The notes below the pieces were generated by a model. The model was given only the letters and a program-made list of their open reading frames with translations, had not been told where the DNA came from and did not search any database. Positions 38,155-52,037 of a stretch of DNA of 64,000 bases are shown here, piece by piece. Origin of the DNA: Mesodorylaimus sp. YZB2_4 (Eukaryota > Nematoda > Enoplea > Dorylaimida > Dorylaimidae); NCBI GenBank assembly GCA_030248295.1, contig JASANH010000183.1:124001-188000 (forward strand), in the 5' to 3' direction. The number at the start of each line of letters is the position of its first letter. Position 1 is the first letter of the stretch. The position numbers and the translations under genes are program-made.

Positions 38155-41100
38155 CAATTCGGGTTCATCGACGAGAATCGATCAAAAAAAGCCGTACAAA
38201 AATTACGGCTTGACCTTAATTAATTATTTAAGGAGTTTTTATTCAAATTTTAATCATTTTTTCGTTCGGCCTGTCGTCAACAAAATCACGTCGGTTAGGC
38301 GTGGTTCGTTGTGGGCCGGTGGCGGCGTTGGTGCTGTCCCTGGCGGCGTGGGGGGCAGTGCCGTCCAACCAGTCGTAGCCGCCACTGGAGCCGCCGCGGC
38401 CGCCTTAGCTAGTCAGACATTGCCACCACCGCCGGCCGCCCGACGTCGACAAAGTCTGAGACGGTCTCAAAGTGGGAGAAAAGAAAAGACTAAATTTACC
38501 ATTGATAAAGACAATCATCCGCCTTCTCTGAATCGTACTGCCTCTGGAACAAGTTTGACAGCCTCAACTTCGAGTACTGGCGAACCAGCGACACCGACAG
38601 AAGCGCCGCTGCCCATTAAAAGACCGATTTTACCATTTAAGAAAAGTTTATTTAGCCAAAAAAGTTTACCAGAAAATTCATTTCGTCAACTGCCTCCATC
38701 GCCGCCACCGATCGTAGAAGAAGACGAAGAGGGTGCGGCGATCGCGGAACAATCGGAGAAGTCATCGATTGGTAACGGCGTCGTGGCCAATAAAATGGAA
38801 GCAATCACCTTGTCAGGATTGGAGGGTGGAGGCGGGAATTTAGGTGTTGCCAGAAAGAATTCAAACGCAGCCGCTGCTGTCGCTGCCGTCAATCAAGCGT
38901 TCGGTATTGGACAAGGGCCCTATGGACGATGGCACGGCAGCAGGGCGCGACACGGGACGAGTGGTGGTGGACACAAGACGACTGGTCGTACTCCCCTCGG
39001 CAGCACGTCACCATCATCCAGTATCAGTCTGCCGACCAGTCCCGTCGACGACGGGTTCGCATCGTTGTTGTCAGTGAATGAACGCGGATCGATATCGATG
39101 ATGGACGATGACACTGTGCTTTCACACTCGCCCTATTCGCGACGATCCATACCCAAATTGACTTTGGAGGAGAGCACGTGTGGGCAAGGCGATGTGGATG
39201 CGGAAACGGGTCACGCCATCCCCTCGCATGTCGGTGTCCTCCCAACGCCAGCCCTACTGCGCGCATTGGCGGGGGCTGGTGGGGATGGCGATCCCCGTCG
39301 CCCATCGAATCCGTATAGACAAAGTCTCAGCGCAGCTATGGCCGGTTGCTTAGTGCCAGGAGAACGCGTAACCATAAATGTGTCGGGTCTGCGATTCGAA
39401 ACCCAACTTCGTACACTCAACCAATTTCCAAATACTTTATTGGGCGATCCTGGCCGACGAATAAAATATTTTGATCCTCTGAGAGGTGAATATTTTTTCG
39501 ATAGAAATCGCCCTTCATTCGATGCTATTCTGCATTTCTATCAAAGTGGTGGGCGTCTAAGGCGACCCATAAATGTACCTTTGGATGTATTCGCGGAAGA
39601 AATCAAATTTTTTGACCTCGGTGAAGATGTGTTAGCTCGATATCGGGAAGATGAAGGATTCATAAAAGAAGAAGAAAAACCAATGCCCGAAAACGAAAAA
39701 ATGAAAAAATTATGGTTACTTTTTGAATATCCAGAAAGTTCCCAATTAGCTCGCGCATTGGCCTTGTTTTCAGTTTTAGTTATTTTAATATCAATCGTCA
39801 TTTTTTGCGTGGAAACTTTACCAATATTCAAAGCGTATAGTATCAATGATACACCATACAACACGACGCGTGTCACTGAGACGTCGACTCCGACATGGAA
39901 TGAGCCATTTTTCATAATCGAAACTGTATGCATAATTTGGTTCTCGTTCGAACTTTTGGTTCGATTTGCCACTTGTCCGAGTAAATTATTATTTTTTCGC
40001 AATATGTTGAATTTTATCGATCTTTTGGCCATCATTCCATATTTTGTCACCTTGTCGACTATGTTCACAAACCAAGCCGAGGGCTCGGCTAGTTCCAGTC
40101 AAACAACATCCTTGGCTATTCTCAGAGTTATACGATTGGTACGAGTATTTCGAATATTTAAATTATCCAGGCATTCTAAAGGCTTACAAATTTTGGGAAG
40201 GTAAGAAAATATTGTTTGCAGCCTTCATTTCTGAAGGGGGCTAGTCGTGGAACCCTGCGATGACTATCATCCTCAAAATTTGATCGTCCAGATAAATATC
40301 GGATGTACCATAAAGGATCTAATATTTGCACTAAGACAGGCAGATACTACTCTTGCAAACCACCGGTGGTTGGGACTGGCTCAAAAGTTGAGGAAAACCT
40401 TTTTTATTATGATTATTATTATGATTATTTGAGACACATTTTTGCATTACCTTTTGTTTATACAGCGTTGTCACAGCCAAATGACGACAGCGGGTCTACG
40501 CTTTTGATCTACTGTACACTCTAGGTCTCACAATCAGGGTTTACAGTGCGTATTTCACTTTGGCCATCACTTCTTGTGCTTTGTTTACTGCTCTTTTATT
40601 GCCTCGGTATCTGACATCGCGGAGCAGGTAGTACAGACTCTTCCTCTGAACGGCATGGGTCCCGAGGTAGCTGTTTCGAGCAGTCCGGTGATGCACAACA
40701 GAATACTTGAAAAAAATGCTTGTACGAGTCGCGATAAAATGTTGGTTTCGTAGAAAAATTTGAATTTCCTTACCATATCTTGGACGCCTATTTTGGGCAT
40801 ATGACCCGCCATCTCTCATCGTCAGACCCACCTAGCACGTCCTGAACCCCGTGCTTTCGGCCCACGGTCTGACCCGATTCCACATGGGAAGTCATCGATT
40901 TTTAGTATCTTGTATCTTATCGATGTAAAAATTTTGCGGTGATTGCAGTGCAATGAAATTGTGTCGTTTTCTACATTATTAATTAGTTTTCTCGCTCTGA
41001 AGGCATCAGATTTTTTATTTTATCATTTTGACATTACTAAAAGCAGTTTTGCCCCCGCCCCCATGCACAGCCAAACCAAAGCAGTCCATGACCTTGTCAA

Positions 41101-44100
41101 ACTTGGCAATTCGACAAGGCTTGACTCGCACAAATTTACACCCACTTCCTTTTCAACTTGTCTTTGACTGAGGCCAAAATTTTTAGCGGCACAACTAATC
41201 AATCATCGTAATTCCACTCGCTTCCTTGCATGTTTTTCATTGCATCTGTTTTCGAAGTTAGTTCTGAAAACTTTTGGACTACCTAAATACATAGATCACG
41301 AGTTTCCTGCCAACTTTCTACTTTTGTCGCGGCATCGTCTTCTTGTGTCAGCCGCTAGGACCTACACAAGAAGATGATCTTTTCAAACTTTTGGTGCGAA
41401 CTTTAAAGTGTGAACAAAAATTTTCAATCATTGTCATTGATTTTTGAACAACATTTGTAGTCTTGATGTCAGAGTGAGATCGACACGACCAACTAATCAC
41501 TATTCACATATTTACAAGTCAAACAGGAACTAAAACTTATTTCATTGTTAGATTTCAAGAAAATCATTATTCACCTTTCTTTGAACATTTGTCACCAATC
41601 CTTTTCTGACATCTTGCTACTAGGGAATGCCAATGTGAGGACTTTGCGAGAGGAATGTAGCCGAGGTTACGCTTCTACATGCTTCCCAGCCTTTACTCGC
41701 CTAGATTTGAATAGAGGTTGCGTCAAAGAGGTAAGACTCGAACAGAAAGAATAACATTCTTTAGGCAAAGTAAAGGAAAGAGCAATGGAAAAACTTTTTT
41801 GCCCAAGGAGTGCGGGTAAACTTTCGCACTTGGCTCATTTTAAAGCAGGCTGAATGAAACTGCAAATGCACTGACCTGAACTGTCGATAGCTGGCCTTTT
41901 TAGGATTGTTCGCACAAACACTCCAAGTTTGGGTTTCAAATTGGTGGTCACCCTGTTTGTAACATCAAGTAGCGACTATTCGATGCCCGTGCTAGAAGAT
42001 AGTTCTTACCGCTTGATAAAACTACAGTGTACTTTACGTTTCAAACGAAATCTATGTATATACTTGGGGGAGGGGAGGCAGTGCCATTTGAGCACGTTTC
42101 ATAGATTTCGATCATTTTTGACCCCAGTATGGAGGTGGTACCCGAGAGCCCTTAATGGGATTTCGCTAGATTTTAATCGATTCGGCCTTCTAAAGTGCGG
42201 ACCTAGTCGTGTAGCATATGAGTCCGCAACTTTTAGCAGCGGAGGGTGGGGGGTTAAACCCGACTTTTACTTTTCTCATTTCCCCCAGCTCCATGGTCTG
42301 ATCGTGAGTTTATTCTGCCATGATGCTTCAGATTTTCAGTCCAACCGCATCGCGCTGATGTGCGATCTACAACGTATTTTTCTGTCTTTTTCAGAACTTT
42401 ACGAGCAAGTATGCGAGAATTGGGTCTTCTCATTTTCTTCCTTTTCATTGGCGTTATACTTTTCTCGTCTGCTGTTTATTTCGCCGAGCAAGATGTACCT
42501 GGCACAAGTTTCACTAGCATTCCAGACGCATTTTGGTGGGCAGTAATTACAATGACGTAAGTTTACACTGTATTGACTCTATTAGCGAGTTGTAATTAAG
42601 CAGTGCCGAGGGGAACAGAAAAATTTGGATTAGTCGTGGTCAGCAAAATAGCCATTACAGTAGTCGATGAAGCGTGACATTGGATTGGCCAATCCAGCCA
42701 TGCAATTCGCGGGACAAGCTTTCGCTAAAGTTACTTTTGCAATTCCCCTAATGAGGTGAAGGCAGACGAATCCAAGCCCCCACTGAAATGTTCCCTATTC
42801 ATCAACTTACTTTTCCAAGCTCTCGAACTGTTGGGTTGACAGTAACGCGTAGTGTGCACGACTCACCCCAGTCAGTTTTCCAACTCACAGGCAGAATAAA
42901 TCAGGTGCCTGAGGCTCATCTGGCAATCGATCCTCCACACAGAGGTCGCCCGTCAGGATGATGCTTCAGCCATGGGACCACCTGATCGGCAGACTGATCA
43001 TGAGCCACTAGCCGCCTGGGCAGTAAGTCAAATAACCATTTTCATTGTCGCCCAAACCCTCTTTCCTCCCTTCTCTTCGAATCGGGCACTTTTTTCGTCT
43101 GAGCTTTAAAAAGAAATCAGCGTTCTACCAGACTTTTTAAAATCGGTTTGAGAAGTGGCAGTTTATAAAATAATGAGTCATCCACTATTGTGAACCACTA
43201 GAAAATCTACCAGAAAATTTAAGAAGTCACAATGAGCAAATAAGAGCAGTTTACGACCCTGCACTTTAAAAACTGATTGTACTACTGTTTCTCAAGGTAG
43301 AGGCTACTTAATATTTTAATAGAAGAAAAAATAGTCAGAACCATGACTGCAGTATCGAAAAGAGTTCTAGGTACAAGAGTGTGTGGGGTGGCAGCCACCA
43401 ACTGTTGCCATTACTCCCTGACTCAAAGCTGCGGATTCGCTTCGAATGTGTTTCTCTCCCCTCCCAGAAACAATAGAAATTTCATCTCCCTGGACGACAA
43501 ATTCAGGAAAAGCAGCCGATCGTTATACAATTGCACATGAAACTACTGCTTGTACTGTACACTACGTAGCAATACCTTTCGTTTTTATATCACTTTTCGT
43601 TCAAGGCTTACGAATCACGTTCTTGAAAGTATAGCTAACTAAAATACACTTTCTGCTCATAATTTATTCGCCTTTCACGTAACATGCATTTAAACTAATG
43701 AGACAAATTTCCAGCTCTCTTGCAGGTATTTCACGCTGCAGCCATATTCGTGCACTGGTAAAAATTTTTACAATCCAATCACAAGCAAATACAATCCGAA
43801 ACTTTTCAGTCCTATTCAAACAGTTGCACCCAATCCGACCTGGTGGTGAGCAACAGGGGGAATCGTTAATCCTCCCGTTACCTGGGGTCTGCGTACATAC
43901 TGTATGGGAAGGATTTCTAAGGAGCTTGGGTCTATAAGTAAAGTATGCTTTAGGATTGCATCAGGTCCAGAGGATAAGTTGATATGCTGTATATTCCTGG
44001 TACGAAAGGTTTATAACTAGGCTCCACACTGGTATGAAGACTATAATAACAGGCATTTCTGTTAGTGATAAGAACAAAAAATGATATGAGGATAAAATTT

Positions 44101-44985
44101 TGAAAAAGTTTGGGTACGTAAAATGGTCCAATGACGTAGGTATCCATTCGAGTAGAATACTGTACATTGAAACCCTATGTCCTCCCCCCACCCCCACTTG
44201 TACATATCTCACCAAGCCGGGGATACTAGCGAAGATTGACGGCGCGGTATGTATTGACCCAATTGCATTGACCCGGGTAATGCACCAGGTAATTTGATGC
44301 CAGTGGATTTCTACATTTTTCACCGGCAAAGAATGACGTTCACCAACACCCTGTCTTTTCTTTTAGTACCGTTGGCTACGGCGATATGAAACCGATCGGC
44401 CTGTGGGGTAAACTGGTCGGTTCACTTTGTGCCATAGCAGGTGTGCTCACAATCGCCTTACCCGTGCCTGTCATTGTCTCAAATTTCAATTATTTTTATC
44501 ACCGGGAGACTGATCAAGAAGAACAACTTCAATTAGAAGCCTTGGTTCTTGACTCGTCGAACCCGCCGAGTCCACCGCCAGAAAAACAACCGCAGCAAGG
44601 ACACGACAGTGGCGAAGATGTATTTTTGTTGGGCGAAAATCATGGTCTAGGACTGAATTCTTTGGCATTAGAGGCCTCGGAAATCATAAAACGACGAAGT
44701 AAAGCCTCATTGATTTCGGAATTAGATGCAGAAATTCTAAATATGGAAGAAGGAAAAATAAAAAGAGCTCAGGAGGAGAGACATGATACAAAAAGAGAGA
44801 AGAACAGCAGCGGTGTGGGTTTGGCTCCATTAGCAGTCAGCGAAATCAGAAAAAACTCGATTAATTCTACTGGATCAAGATTAAGTGGGCAAATGACTGA
44901 CAGCCAGCACAGCGATATTGTGATCGATACGACTGTAACTGGGCCTCGTGTACGTTGCGAATACTCGGAAGATACGGTAGTATGA
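38155..44985 (+). CDS. Shaker-type voltage-gated K+ channel (Kv1), 5' end incomplete
   Basis: Three exons join in frame: 38155-40200, 42395-42556 and 44367-44985. The first opens at an acceptor-like site (gtgcag) and its frame has no ATG until 38795, so either an upstream exon is missing or the ATG at 38795 gives 728 residues. Before the T1 domain lie about 400 codons rich in Gly, Ser, Pro and Ala. T1 (about 39360-39660) has [18 protein letters not shown] and [17 protein letters not shown]1-S5 follow, with an S4 of [19 protein letters not shown]. Exon 2 carries S5 and [12 protein letters not shown]. Exon 3 opens with TVGYGD, then S6 with the PVP hinge and [14 protein letters not shown]. The C terminus ends in DTVV, a class I PDZ ligand. 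The core is very close to Shaker, a neuronal delayed or A-type rectifier. Residues typical of an N-type inactivation ball were not identified. Confidence 0.93.
40201..42394. other. Kv intron 1
   Basis: 2.2 kb between the S4-containing and S5-containing exons. The donor is GTAAGA and the acceptor TTTTTCAG. It contains a short ATT-rich microsatellite (about 40400-40430) and no nested gene that I recognise. Confidence 0.7.
42557..44366. other. Kv intron 2
   Basis: 1.8 kb that splits the selectivity-filter threonine codon (AC|T) just before TVGYGD. Noncoding, without an obvious mobile element. Confidence 0.7.
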
Positions 44986-47550
44986 TTTTGATTGTGATTG
45001 TATAAAATTAGTTCGACAGAAACAAGGACGAATAATTTATATTGTTTAAAATATATGCCTTGCAAGGCTTACTTAAAACCGAAGTTATGGGAATAGCATT
45101 TGTGAAGCTGCTTATTTTAAGCTTACTGTATGTAATCCTGGGAGACTTACACTTCTCATTTGATGCTCAATGAAAATCATTGTACGCAAATAACAAGTGA
45201 TCCAAAATGTTCTGACCTACACTTGCGCTATATATTTATTTTATTGTATATCAATTGTGCCATCATGCGCCTGGATCTTTCCTCATGCACGGTGTGAAGA
45301 GTAATGCGTTAAATAGGCTTCATTATTTTTCATGGAGCGCTTAGTCGTGGAATTAGGCTTACTGTAGATCAACACGGTCTTTGACCAATTCATGTAATAA
45401 CTGTACAATTATAAATGTGTCGAGTGAGTTTGATGACCAAAAAGTTTCAGCTCACAGAATTGCATACACCAGCGTCCACGCAGAAATTAGCTGGCGATAA
45501 TAATCTTCCATAATTTAATCTCTGATGGATGGCAAACCAACAAATCAAAAAATTAGCCACCGCTCCTGCAATTTCACTCAATGAGCATAATTTTTCCTTC
45601 CTTCCTTCCCCATAAAAACGTCATGACAGGGTGTCCGCGAGGATAATTGTTATCTAACCTCATCATCTTGTCACGCTTATGCCTTTTTATGAATCTTATA
45701 AGCAGTGCCTTTTGTACTCTGCAAATTGATATACGAAATAATTTGCCTTGTGATGCAGCTTTGCCGGATTTCCTGTTTTCTTTGGGAATATACAGTACAT
45801 GCCCTCCACGCTCCGCATAGTGCCGCGTCTACATTCGTTATGCAGGTTCGAGAAATATGTAGAAAGTGAATGAAAGTCAGCAGTTGAGTACAGTATATTC
45901 AGAATCTCCGTTACTGAAGAACGCAATCTTAAATTATAAATGTAGATTGAACAATCGGTCTTCTCTAGTTCTATCCCCATCCATATGTACTCCCCATCCA
46001 TATGTACCTGCAGAGGTATTTGCAAAAGTAAAAGCAGCAGAGAATGGTAACAAACGACAAATTGGCCATGATACGTGGGTCCTGCGAATTGGTCTTAGAA
46101 ACTGTGGATTCTGCTCGAACTTGGCACAGTGTTAGGGGACATAGTAGGGCATCTCTATCAGAGAAATTTTTTTGGGTCTAATACAGGGATTTTTCAAGGG
46201 GCTCGGAGTGAATTTTTAACCTTGCAAAAACTGGAAAATTTTTCTGCTAAAAACATCCGTTCCCAAAATACGGATAATCGAAAGCAAATGAATTTTTTTC
46301 ACGTGCATATACCAACCCTACACGCAACAAGAGATTTAGCAGGGCTATCCAGACCAGGCTACATTTGTGTGCATAAGGGCCGAAATTGTTGTCCAAGAGA
46401 GTATCTAAGCCCGTGTCAAATGCGTGCTGGCACGAAGAGCTGTGGGCAAAGCTTTTGCAATGCCCGTCAGAAACTTGGATAGGGCTAAAGAAGCTTGTGA
46501 TTCTAAAAAAGTTTTTGAACCATATTCATCGTTCTAGGAAATGGTAGATTTTTGGCTCTTTTTAGTTTTCAGGCTAGGAAGCTTTTCTATTTATCTCGCC
46601 ATCGACTAGGATCAATCCGGGATGCATGCCGAGCACGTGCATGTCAATCTGGGATGCACGTGTTAGTCGCTACCCCGCGATGTCGGCGGTTACCCCATAA
46701 GACAACTATATTCAGCCTATGAGGGGATCGGATTCGAGAATCTACCGCCCCATAAGGCCTCAGCTTGAGGGATGAAGGGTAGTCACTCCCCGGCAGGCGT
46801 GCATGACGCAGAGAGAACTTAATCAAGTTCTCAGACAGTCAGAGTTGAAACCAGGACCGACCGATTTCCAGCTCTGGCCAGCAAACTGTGTCGCACGCCT
46901 TTCACCGCTATGTCACCGAGGCGGTCTCAATATTAAAAATTTGAAAATTATTTGAGAGTGGGTACGAGATTAGCAGAAAAGCAGGAGGTGCAACTAGGAC
47001 GCTAGCAACAAGTGGGGAGAATTCATCGCATCACCTGGCGCATAAGCGTTTAGTGATGTGGTAACATTAGCATTCACGAATACACGTCTCCATCCTTCTG
47101 ACTATGCGGACAAGTATTGGAAGTTTGTCTGAACCTTTGTACAAACAGTGGTTAAAAATCTATTTCGTTATTAAAATTGTAAGTGCAACATGTGTAATGT
47201 GTGTGTGGGGAGCATTCTGTCGACCCCGTTGGCGCGTTTATGCCCTGAAAGGAGACTGTAAGAGCGATATGTACACGCACGTTAGAAATGGTGTTTTGGT
47301 GTCACCGTCAGCAAATCTGCTTTGCCAGATACTGTGCAGATTGGTATTATCATGTGCGCCAAGGGCTGTAAGAATGCCAGGCGAAGCTCTCATCTTTATT
47401 CGTATCTTGACTCATCATATCAGAAACAGCGATTGGGCGACTTTGAGGTCGCTAACTCACACACCTTGCCAGACAGATGCTTCCGGGCATATGTTGGCAA
47501 TTCGGCGAAACACAGCAAGGCGAGTAGGTTCGAGTATATAAGGCTCCATA
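44986..47550. other. Intergenic between Kv and the DEG/ENaC region
   Basis: It starts with the Kv 3' UTR. 'ccccatccatatgtac' is directly duplicated at about 45976-46007. A tRNA-derived SINE-like sequence lies at 46640-46930. No gene was recognised. Confidence 0.4.
46640..46930 (-). repeat. tRNA-derived SINE-like element
   Basis: On the minus strand it begins GCCTCGGTGACATAGCGG, an A-box-bearing tRNA-like head, and has a B-box-like GGTTTCAACTC about 70 nt later, followed by about 200 nt of unrelated body. That layout, tRNA-like head plus body, is that of a SINE. I cannot define its exact 3' end or tail. Confidence 0.5.
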
Positions 47551-50230
47551 CGCACCGCAAACGTCAGTCCGAGCTGTTGACGTTTTCCAGACAGAGCAGA
47601 TCATTAATTCCCTCAAACTCGCCTAGGCCCTTGCTTGCAACTGCAAGGGTTACGCCATGTTACAATCATTGTATCGGGACCCGTTACAATTATTGTAATG
47701 ACGCAATTGGTTTCCAACGCTTCACTTAGCTACAGGTTGGACCTTACCATTACGCGCTTTCCAGACGACTATTGCGTAGCGGGGTATATAGTACACGATA
47801 TGAAAAAAGCTAACTATGGACATTCCCCAGTAGAAACCAATAATGTTACCGAAATCACAAAACAGCAAATATTCTGTCGCTTCTTTCTCTTCAGTGTGTT
47901 GTCGATAGGCGAAGTCAGAGTAATAAACATGGATCTTTCTGTACATCCTAACTTGCTTTGTGACTACCTCGCCGTCCAAGCCGACGAAGCTTGCAGTGCT
48001 GCTGTACGTCCAGTAAGTGCAATGTGTCGGACAACGAGATTTTTCGGACAGAGCCTGCGCCAAATCGTTTTCCACCCTCTTAGCGAATATAGGCATCTGA
48101 AATAGTGGTGTATTACACTAGTGGCAAGCAAAGATACTGTGTCCTCTGTTGTGACATTACCAGGTCTGACACTCCCTGTTCGCTGTGGTATCCTTTATGT
48201 ATAATACACCATCACTCTTTGCACCAGATCTTGCTCGGCGAATGCCATTGTCACAAAGTAGGCTTGTGCCGGATCGCATGCTGCTGTTCCGTTCGGTCGA
48301 TTCAAGTAGATTGCAAAGTCGCAGTTCATGTACTTATTAAGTACGCGCATTAGTTCGCGAACGATGCAGCTGGCTCCTTTTGGATCATAGTACATGTATG
48401 AACCACCAGGCATCGATAACTGACCAGGCTGAGCACAGTGGTGAGATAGGACAGTCTTTGATGGAGCGACTTTGATGAAAGTTTCGGCATTGTCAGGTGC
48501 CGCGATTGGTGATGCTGTCACGCTAAATGGAACTGGGCCGACTATTACCCTGAATCCATTCTGAGCGTCCTCATCGAGCCATGGAAAGTCCGTTACAGAC
48601 AACGATGCCTCGACAGTGAGCCTACAACGCGGGCCTTCCCGCCTTTGCGGAAGAGTAGATTCTGTGGGCTGAGCGTTGTCGCTGTCAAAGTTAAGCTGAA
48701 AATCCAAACATGTAACTGTTGTATGAACTTGGTGAGGATGGCAAACATATGCATTGCAGGCCATTCCTCACCGCAGGACATGCGCTAGAGCCTAGCAGCT
48801 CTCTCCAGTCTTAGTTAACAGAATTGCCACCTTTTAAGCGATTGAATGAACGGCTCAAGTGAGGATAAGGTCCACCTGCCCAAACTTTGTTGGTCAACCT
48901 GCATAGCCTTACCTAATAAGGTTCTACTCGCCAATCGCACCTGTCCTCGCTGTTCAGAAAAATTGGCCAATCCTATCTGTTCGCCGCATATCTGTCTGGC
49001 CACGGCCCCCCCCCCCCCCCAGAGGTTTGTTTAACACATGGGCTCCCGTGCAGGACCTGGTGCCTAGAGCCTCTGGTCTGCAACTTACCGCTATCACATA
49101 GCACATCCCATCATCATCAATCGATTGGACAGCTCGCGAGCAACAGTCGAATTCGACGCCATCGAACCAGCATCGTTTGAGCATGCTCTCACAGGACGCT
49201 GTAGCGGCTGAGACGAATTCAGAAAACTGCAGAATTTGGGGATTATGATTTAAAACTATCATAAAATAGCTGACGAGATTGAACTCGAACCAGTGAGGGC
49301 GTATAATCGGAGTGAGAAAGAGGGTAAGCTTGCGATAAAATTCTTCCATGGACATCTCGCCGGTTTCATTCTTGAAGGCTTCTCTGACTTGCCGCGGGAT
49401 TTTCACAGTTTCTTTGATAAATGTTTCATTGAAGTTGATTTGGGCGCAGATGGTGACATTGGAGGCTGGCAAAGATGGCAAGGCTACCACATCCGAGATC
49501 TCGTCAACGTACCCGCTATTGTACCAGCTTCGGATATTCGAGTTAAGGTAATATATGCAGCATGCTGAGAGCACGAACAGAATGACTATGAAAACGCATC
49601 GGATCCAGAATATTTTCTCATCAAATGCTTCTTTCCAACCAGCCACAGTAGCTTTTTCAAGAAAATCTTTTCGAGCTTTTTTTACTGGATCCTTTTCTTC
49701 TTGTTTTTTCGTGTTTGTTTTCATCGTTTTATCTGCCACCAACCTTTGCAATCTTATAGTTTGGACTTGAGAGTTGCAATGTTCTCGACCCGCGCGAATT
49801 AGATGGCCAAACCCACCTGGAGTTTTGCAAAAGGGTCTACAGAATAGAAACGATAGAAGGGGTATGGTGGCAGAAAGTCCACGTCATCGAGCCGTCGTCA
49901 ATGACAGTCGGAGAAGGTTGCACCTACTGTGCTACTTTCAGGGCACACCATGTCCTAGACGTTGTCTAGTCCCAGCTTTTCACAAACATGTGTTCTCTAG
50001 AGAGGAACTCGCTCGTCAATACGCTATAAAGGTCATCATTGCCATCCCATTTCACAAATTAGACTGGGTCAGAGAAGGTCAGGAAAATCGAAAACTGTGA
50101 ACTCTTATCCTACAGCGTTTGATTTAATTATTCGAACGAGACTTTAATCGAACAGAAATGTCACAATAAAAATTGCGACGTTTCTCCGTGCACCTTGTAT
50201 GCAGAAATAAGAACGATTTAGTGTCAAAAT
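47550..50230. repeat. Segmental duplication, left copy
   Basis: This block is matched in the same orientation by about 59680-62320. It covers the DEG/ENaC-like gene and several hundred bp on both sides: 'gcagatca/gttacaatcatt' downstream of the gene, and 'cacaaattagact...gaaaatcgaaaactgtga' upstream. Identity is very high in the exons and clearly lower in the introns and flanks. Confidence 0.85.
47722..49724 (-). pseudogene. DEG/ENaC-like channel, left copy, frameshifted
   Basis: Exons on the minus strand: 49724-49089 (start MKTNTKKQEE), 48695-48161 and 48096-47722. Exon 1 encodes TM1 (IFWIRCVFIVILFVLSACC) and the post-TM1 motif LPASNVTIC. Exon 3 encodes SRCPTHCTYWTYSSTASF and TM2 with FGNIIGFYWGMSIVSFF, where GMS is the G-x-S filter. 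Relative to the right copy, exon 2 has a 4-bp insertion at about 48198-48202 that shifts the frame and gives a stop (TAT TAT ACA TAA) 18 codons before the exon's end. Unless an earlier donor is used, TM2 is lost. Otherwise the copy is well preserved with intact splice sites, so inactivation is recent or the copy is spliced differently. A donor-like GTAAGG occurs 12 bp before the final stop, so a further exon is possible. Confidence 0.75.
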
Positions 50231-52037
50231 GATTCCATAAATTTAAGTATAGTCCAATGCGATGCGTCGAATAAGCTTGCGATACGCCGTTTTGGGCACC
50301 TTTTTACATTGTCAGTTCACCCAAAAGTGTCGCATCGCACGCTTGTTTGACGCATCGCATCGAACTATCCTTTGGGCCCAAAAAACTGAAAACCGAAAAA
50401 ACCGAATCGAAACGAAAAAACCGAAAAAATGAGCTGATGAGAGAACTTATCTGTGGTCACGACTATAGGGGTGATCATTTCCATCCTCGCTCAACAGCGG
50501 GACTCATTTCACGAATAAGACAGGGTCGACAAAGGTTGAAAAAGTCGAAACCTAAACTTGCTTGACTGACACCGTTGTTATTACTTTAAAAAAAAAATCA
50601 ATGTCCAGATGACCCCAAAGCCAAGGGCAAAGACTAACAAAGAGTTGCTAGTGTGTGCGAGTTACTCCTTTCTTTTACTGGTGCACCAGGGTCAAGCGCA
50701 ATTGGCATAAGAATGAGTTCCTTTACCTCGTGAATAACGTTACAGTACCTCTATGTTAGAGTCTCTAAAAATGTTTTCCAAGCAGTAAAACATCGAAATT
50801 TTTTTACAGTAGATTTGACCTTGTTCAGTTTACCCATTTGGTTGTTGTTTTCCCTTCAAATACTTCCCAGGATAGTGCTATGTGTTGTTGCTCCTAATGT
50901 TGCGGCAGTTAAAAGCAACTCATGTGCCAAACATACGGTAAGAGCTGCGAACTGTTCAAGCTACCCACTGCCCATTGTCCAAGCCACCCAGATGGTGCTG
51001 AGCACCATCTGGGTGGCCATCTGGGCACCATCTGGGGGGGGGGGGGGGTACGCAGCTTGGACAGAGTGAACCTACATTCCTGTCCATTGTTCGCGAATAA
51101 GTCGTGGTGTGTGACTTTCAAAAGATGACGAGTCCCCCTCTCCCTATAATGTTGTTTTTCGTCGCTTTTCTGCGTACCCCACCTGAGCAGGACCAATGTA
51201 CTGGTCAGCAATAACTAGCTTCAGCTCCGTTGCGGGCGGGATTCTTCCACGAGGTCGGTGCTCAAATTACCCACTGCATGGCCCCTGAAGCAACAAAACA
51301 AGGTGACGCGTCTATTTGCTAAGGTCTGGCTTGTGAAAAAACTCTTTTGGGAAAGGCGCACTGTCACCTGGTGGGAGTCACGACTTGAACAGGCGGTGCT
51401 GAGCCAAGAATATCGGACGCGCCATAGAGCCCGACAGGAAGACTAGAAAGGACTATAAACAAGGCAGAAGAGCTAGACGAAAAAAAATGTACGCATAAGT
51501 GAATATAGTAGTGATTATCTAGATTTATATTTAGCTACTTATACATTCGACTGGTGAAACCAGCGTATGCAACAAAATAATAGTGTCCTACCGCAAATCA
51601 TACAGCGAATACATACGTATTGCAACAATTTTGTTAGTGCAGGTTAGAGCCGCCATGACTCGTATTCTACAGCATGACAATAATCTAGCAGCCTCTACCC
51701 CAGAAATATTAAGCATACAGCAACCGCAGCAGCAGCAGCAGGAATATATCTTTCATCAAGACTAAACGTTAGCAGCCTCTTTGGCAGGCGGCTAACTATG
51801 GGTTAGTCTGACTTATTGGCATTCTCTGCATTATGGCACTCGCCTGGTTTGTTAGTTTTTGATCGAATACTTTCATAATTTGTCATAATGTTGCATCAGA
51901 TTTGAGATAAACTGCATGATAATCGCCAACCAATTCACAGGAACTGGATTTTTCGTGATCGATTGAAAATCCATTAGAAAAATACGAGCTTTGAATTTTA
52001 CAGAAACTAACGCTTTGATCGGCAATCTATTTCGGAA
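50231..52037. other. Intergenic with small repeats
   Basis: About 50455-50560 is a diverged extra copy of the DEG/ENaC upstream flank ('ggggtgatcatttccatcc...'). A run of repeated 'aaaaccga' words lies at about 50390-50430. A perfect 16-bp palindrome lies at 50984-51016, beside a poly(G) run. 'gctcctaatgttgcggcagt' at about 50890 recurs at about 63872. Confidence 0.4.
50984..51016. repeat. Perfect 16-bp palindrome, 1-nt spacer
   Basis: CCACCCAGATGGTGCT, one G, then its exact complement, followed by two more partial copies of 'gcaccatctggg' and a G run. It may be a replication-slippage hot spot. Confidence 0.85.
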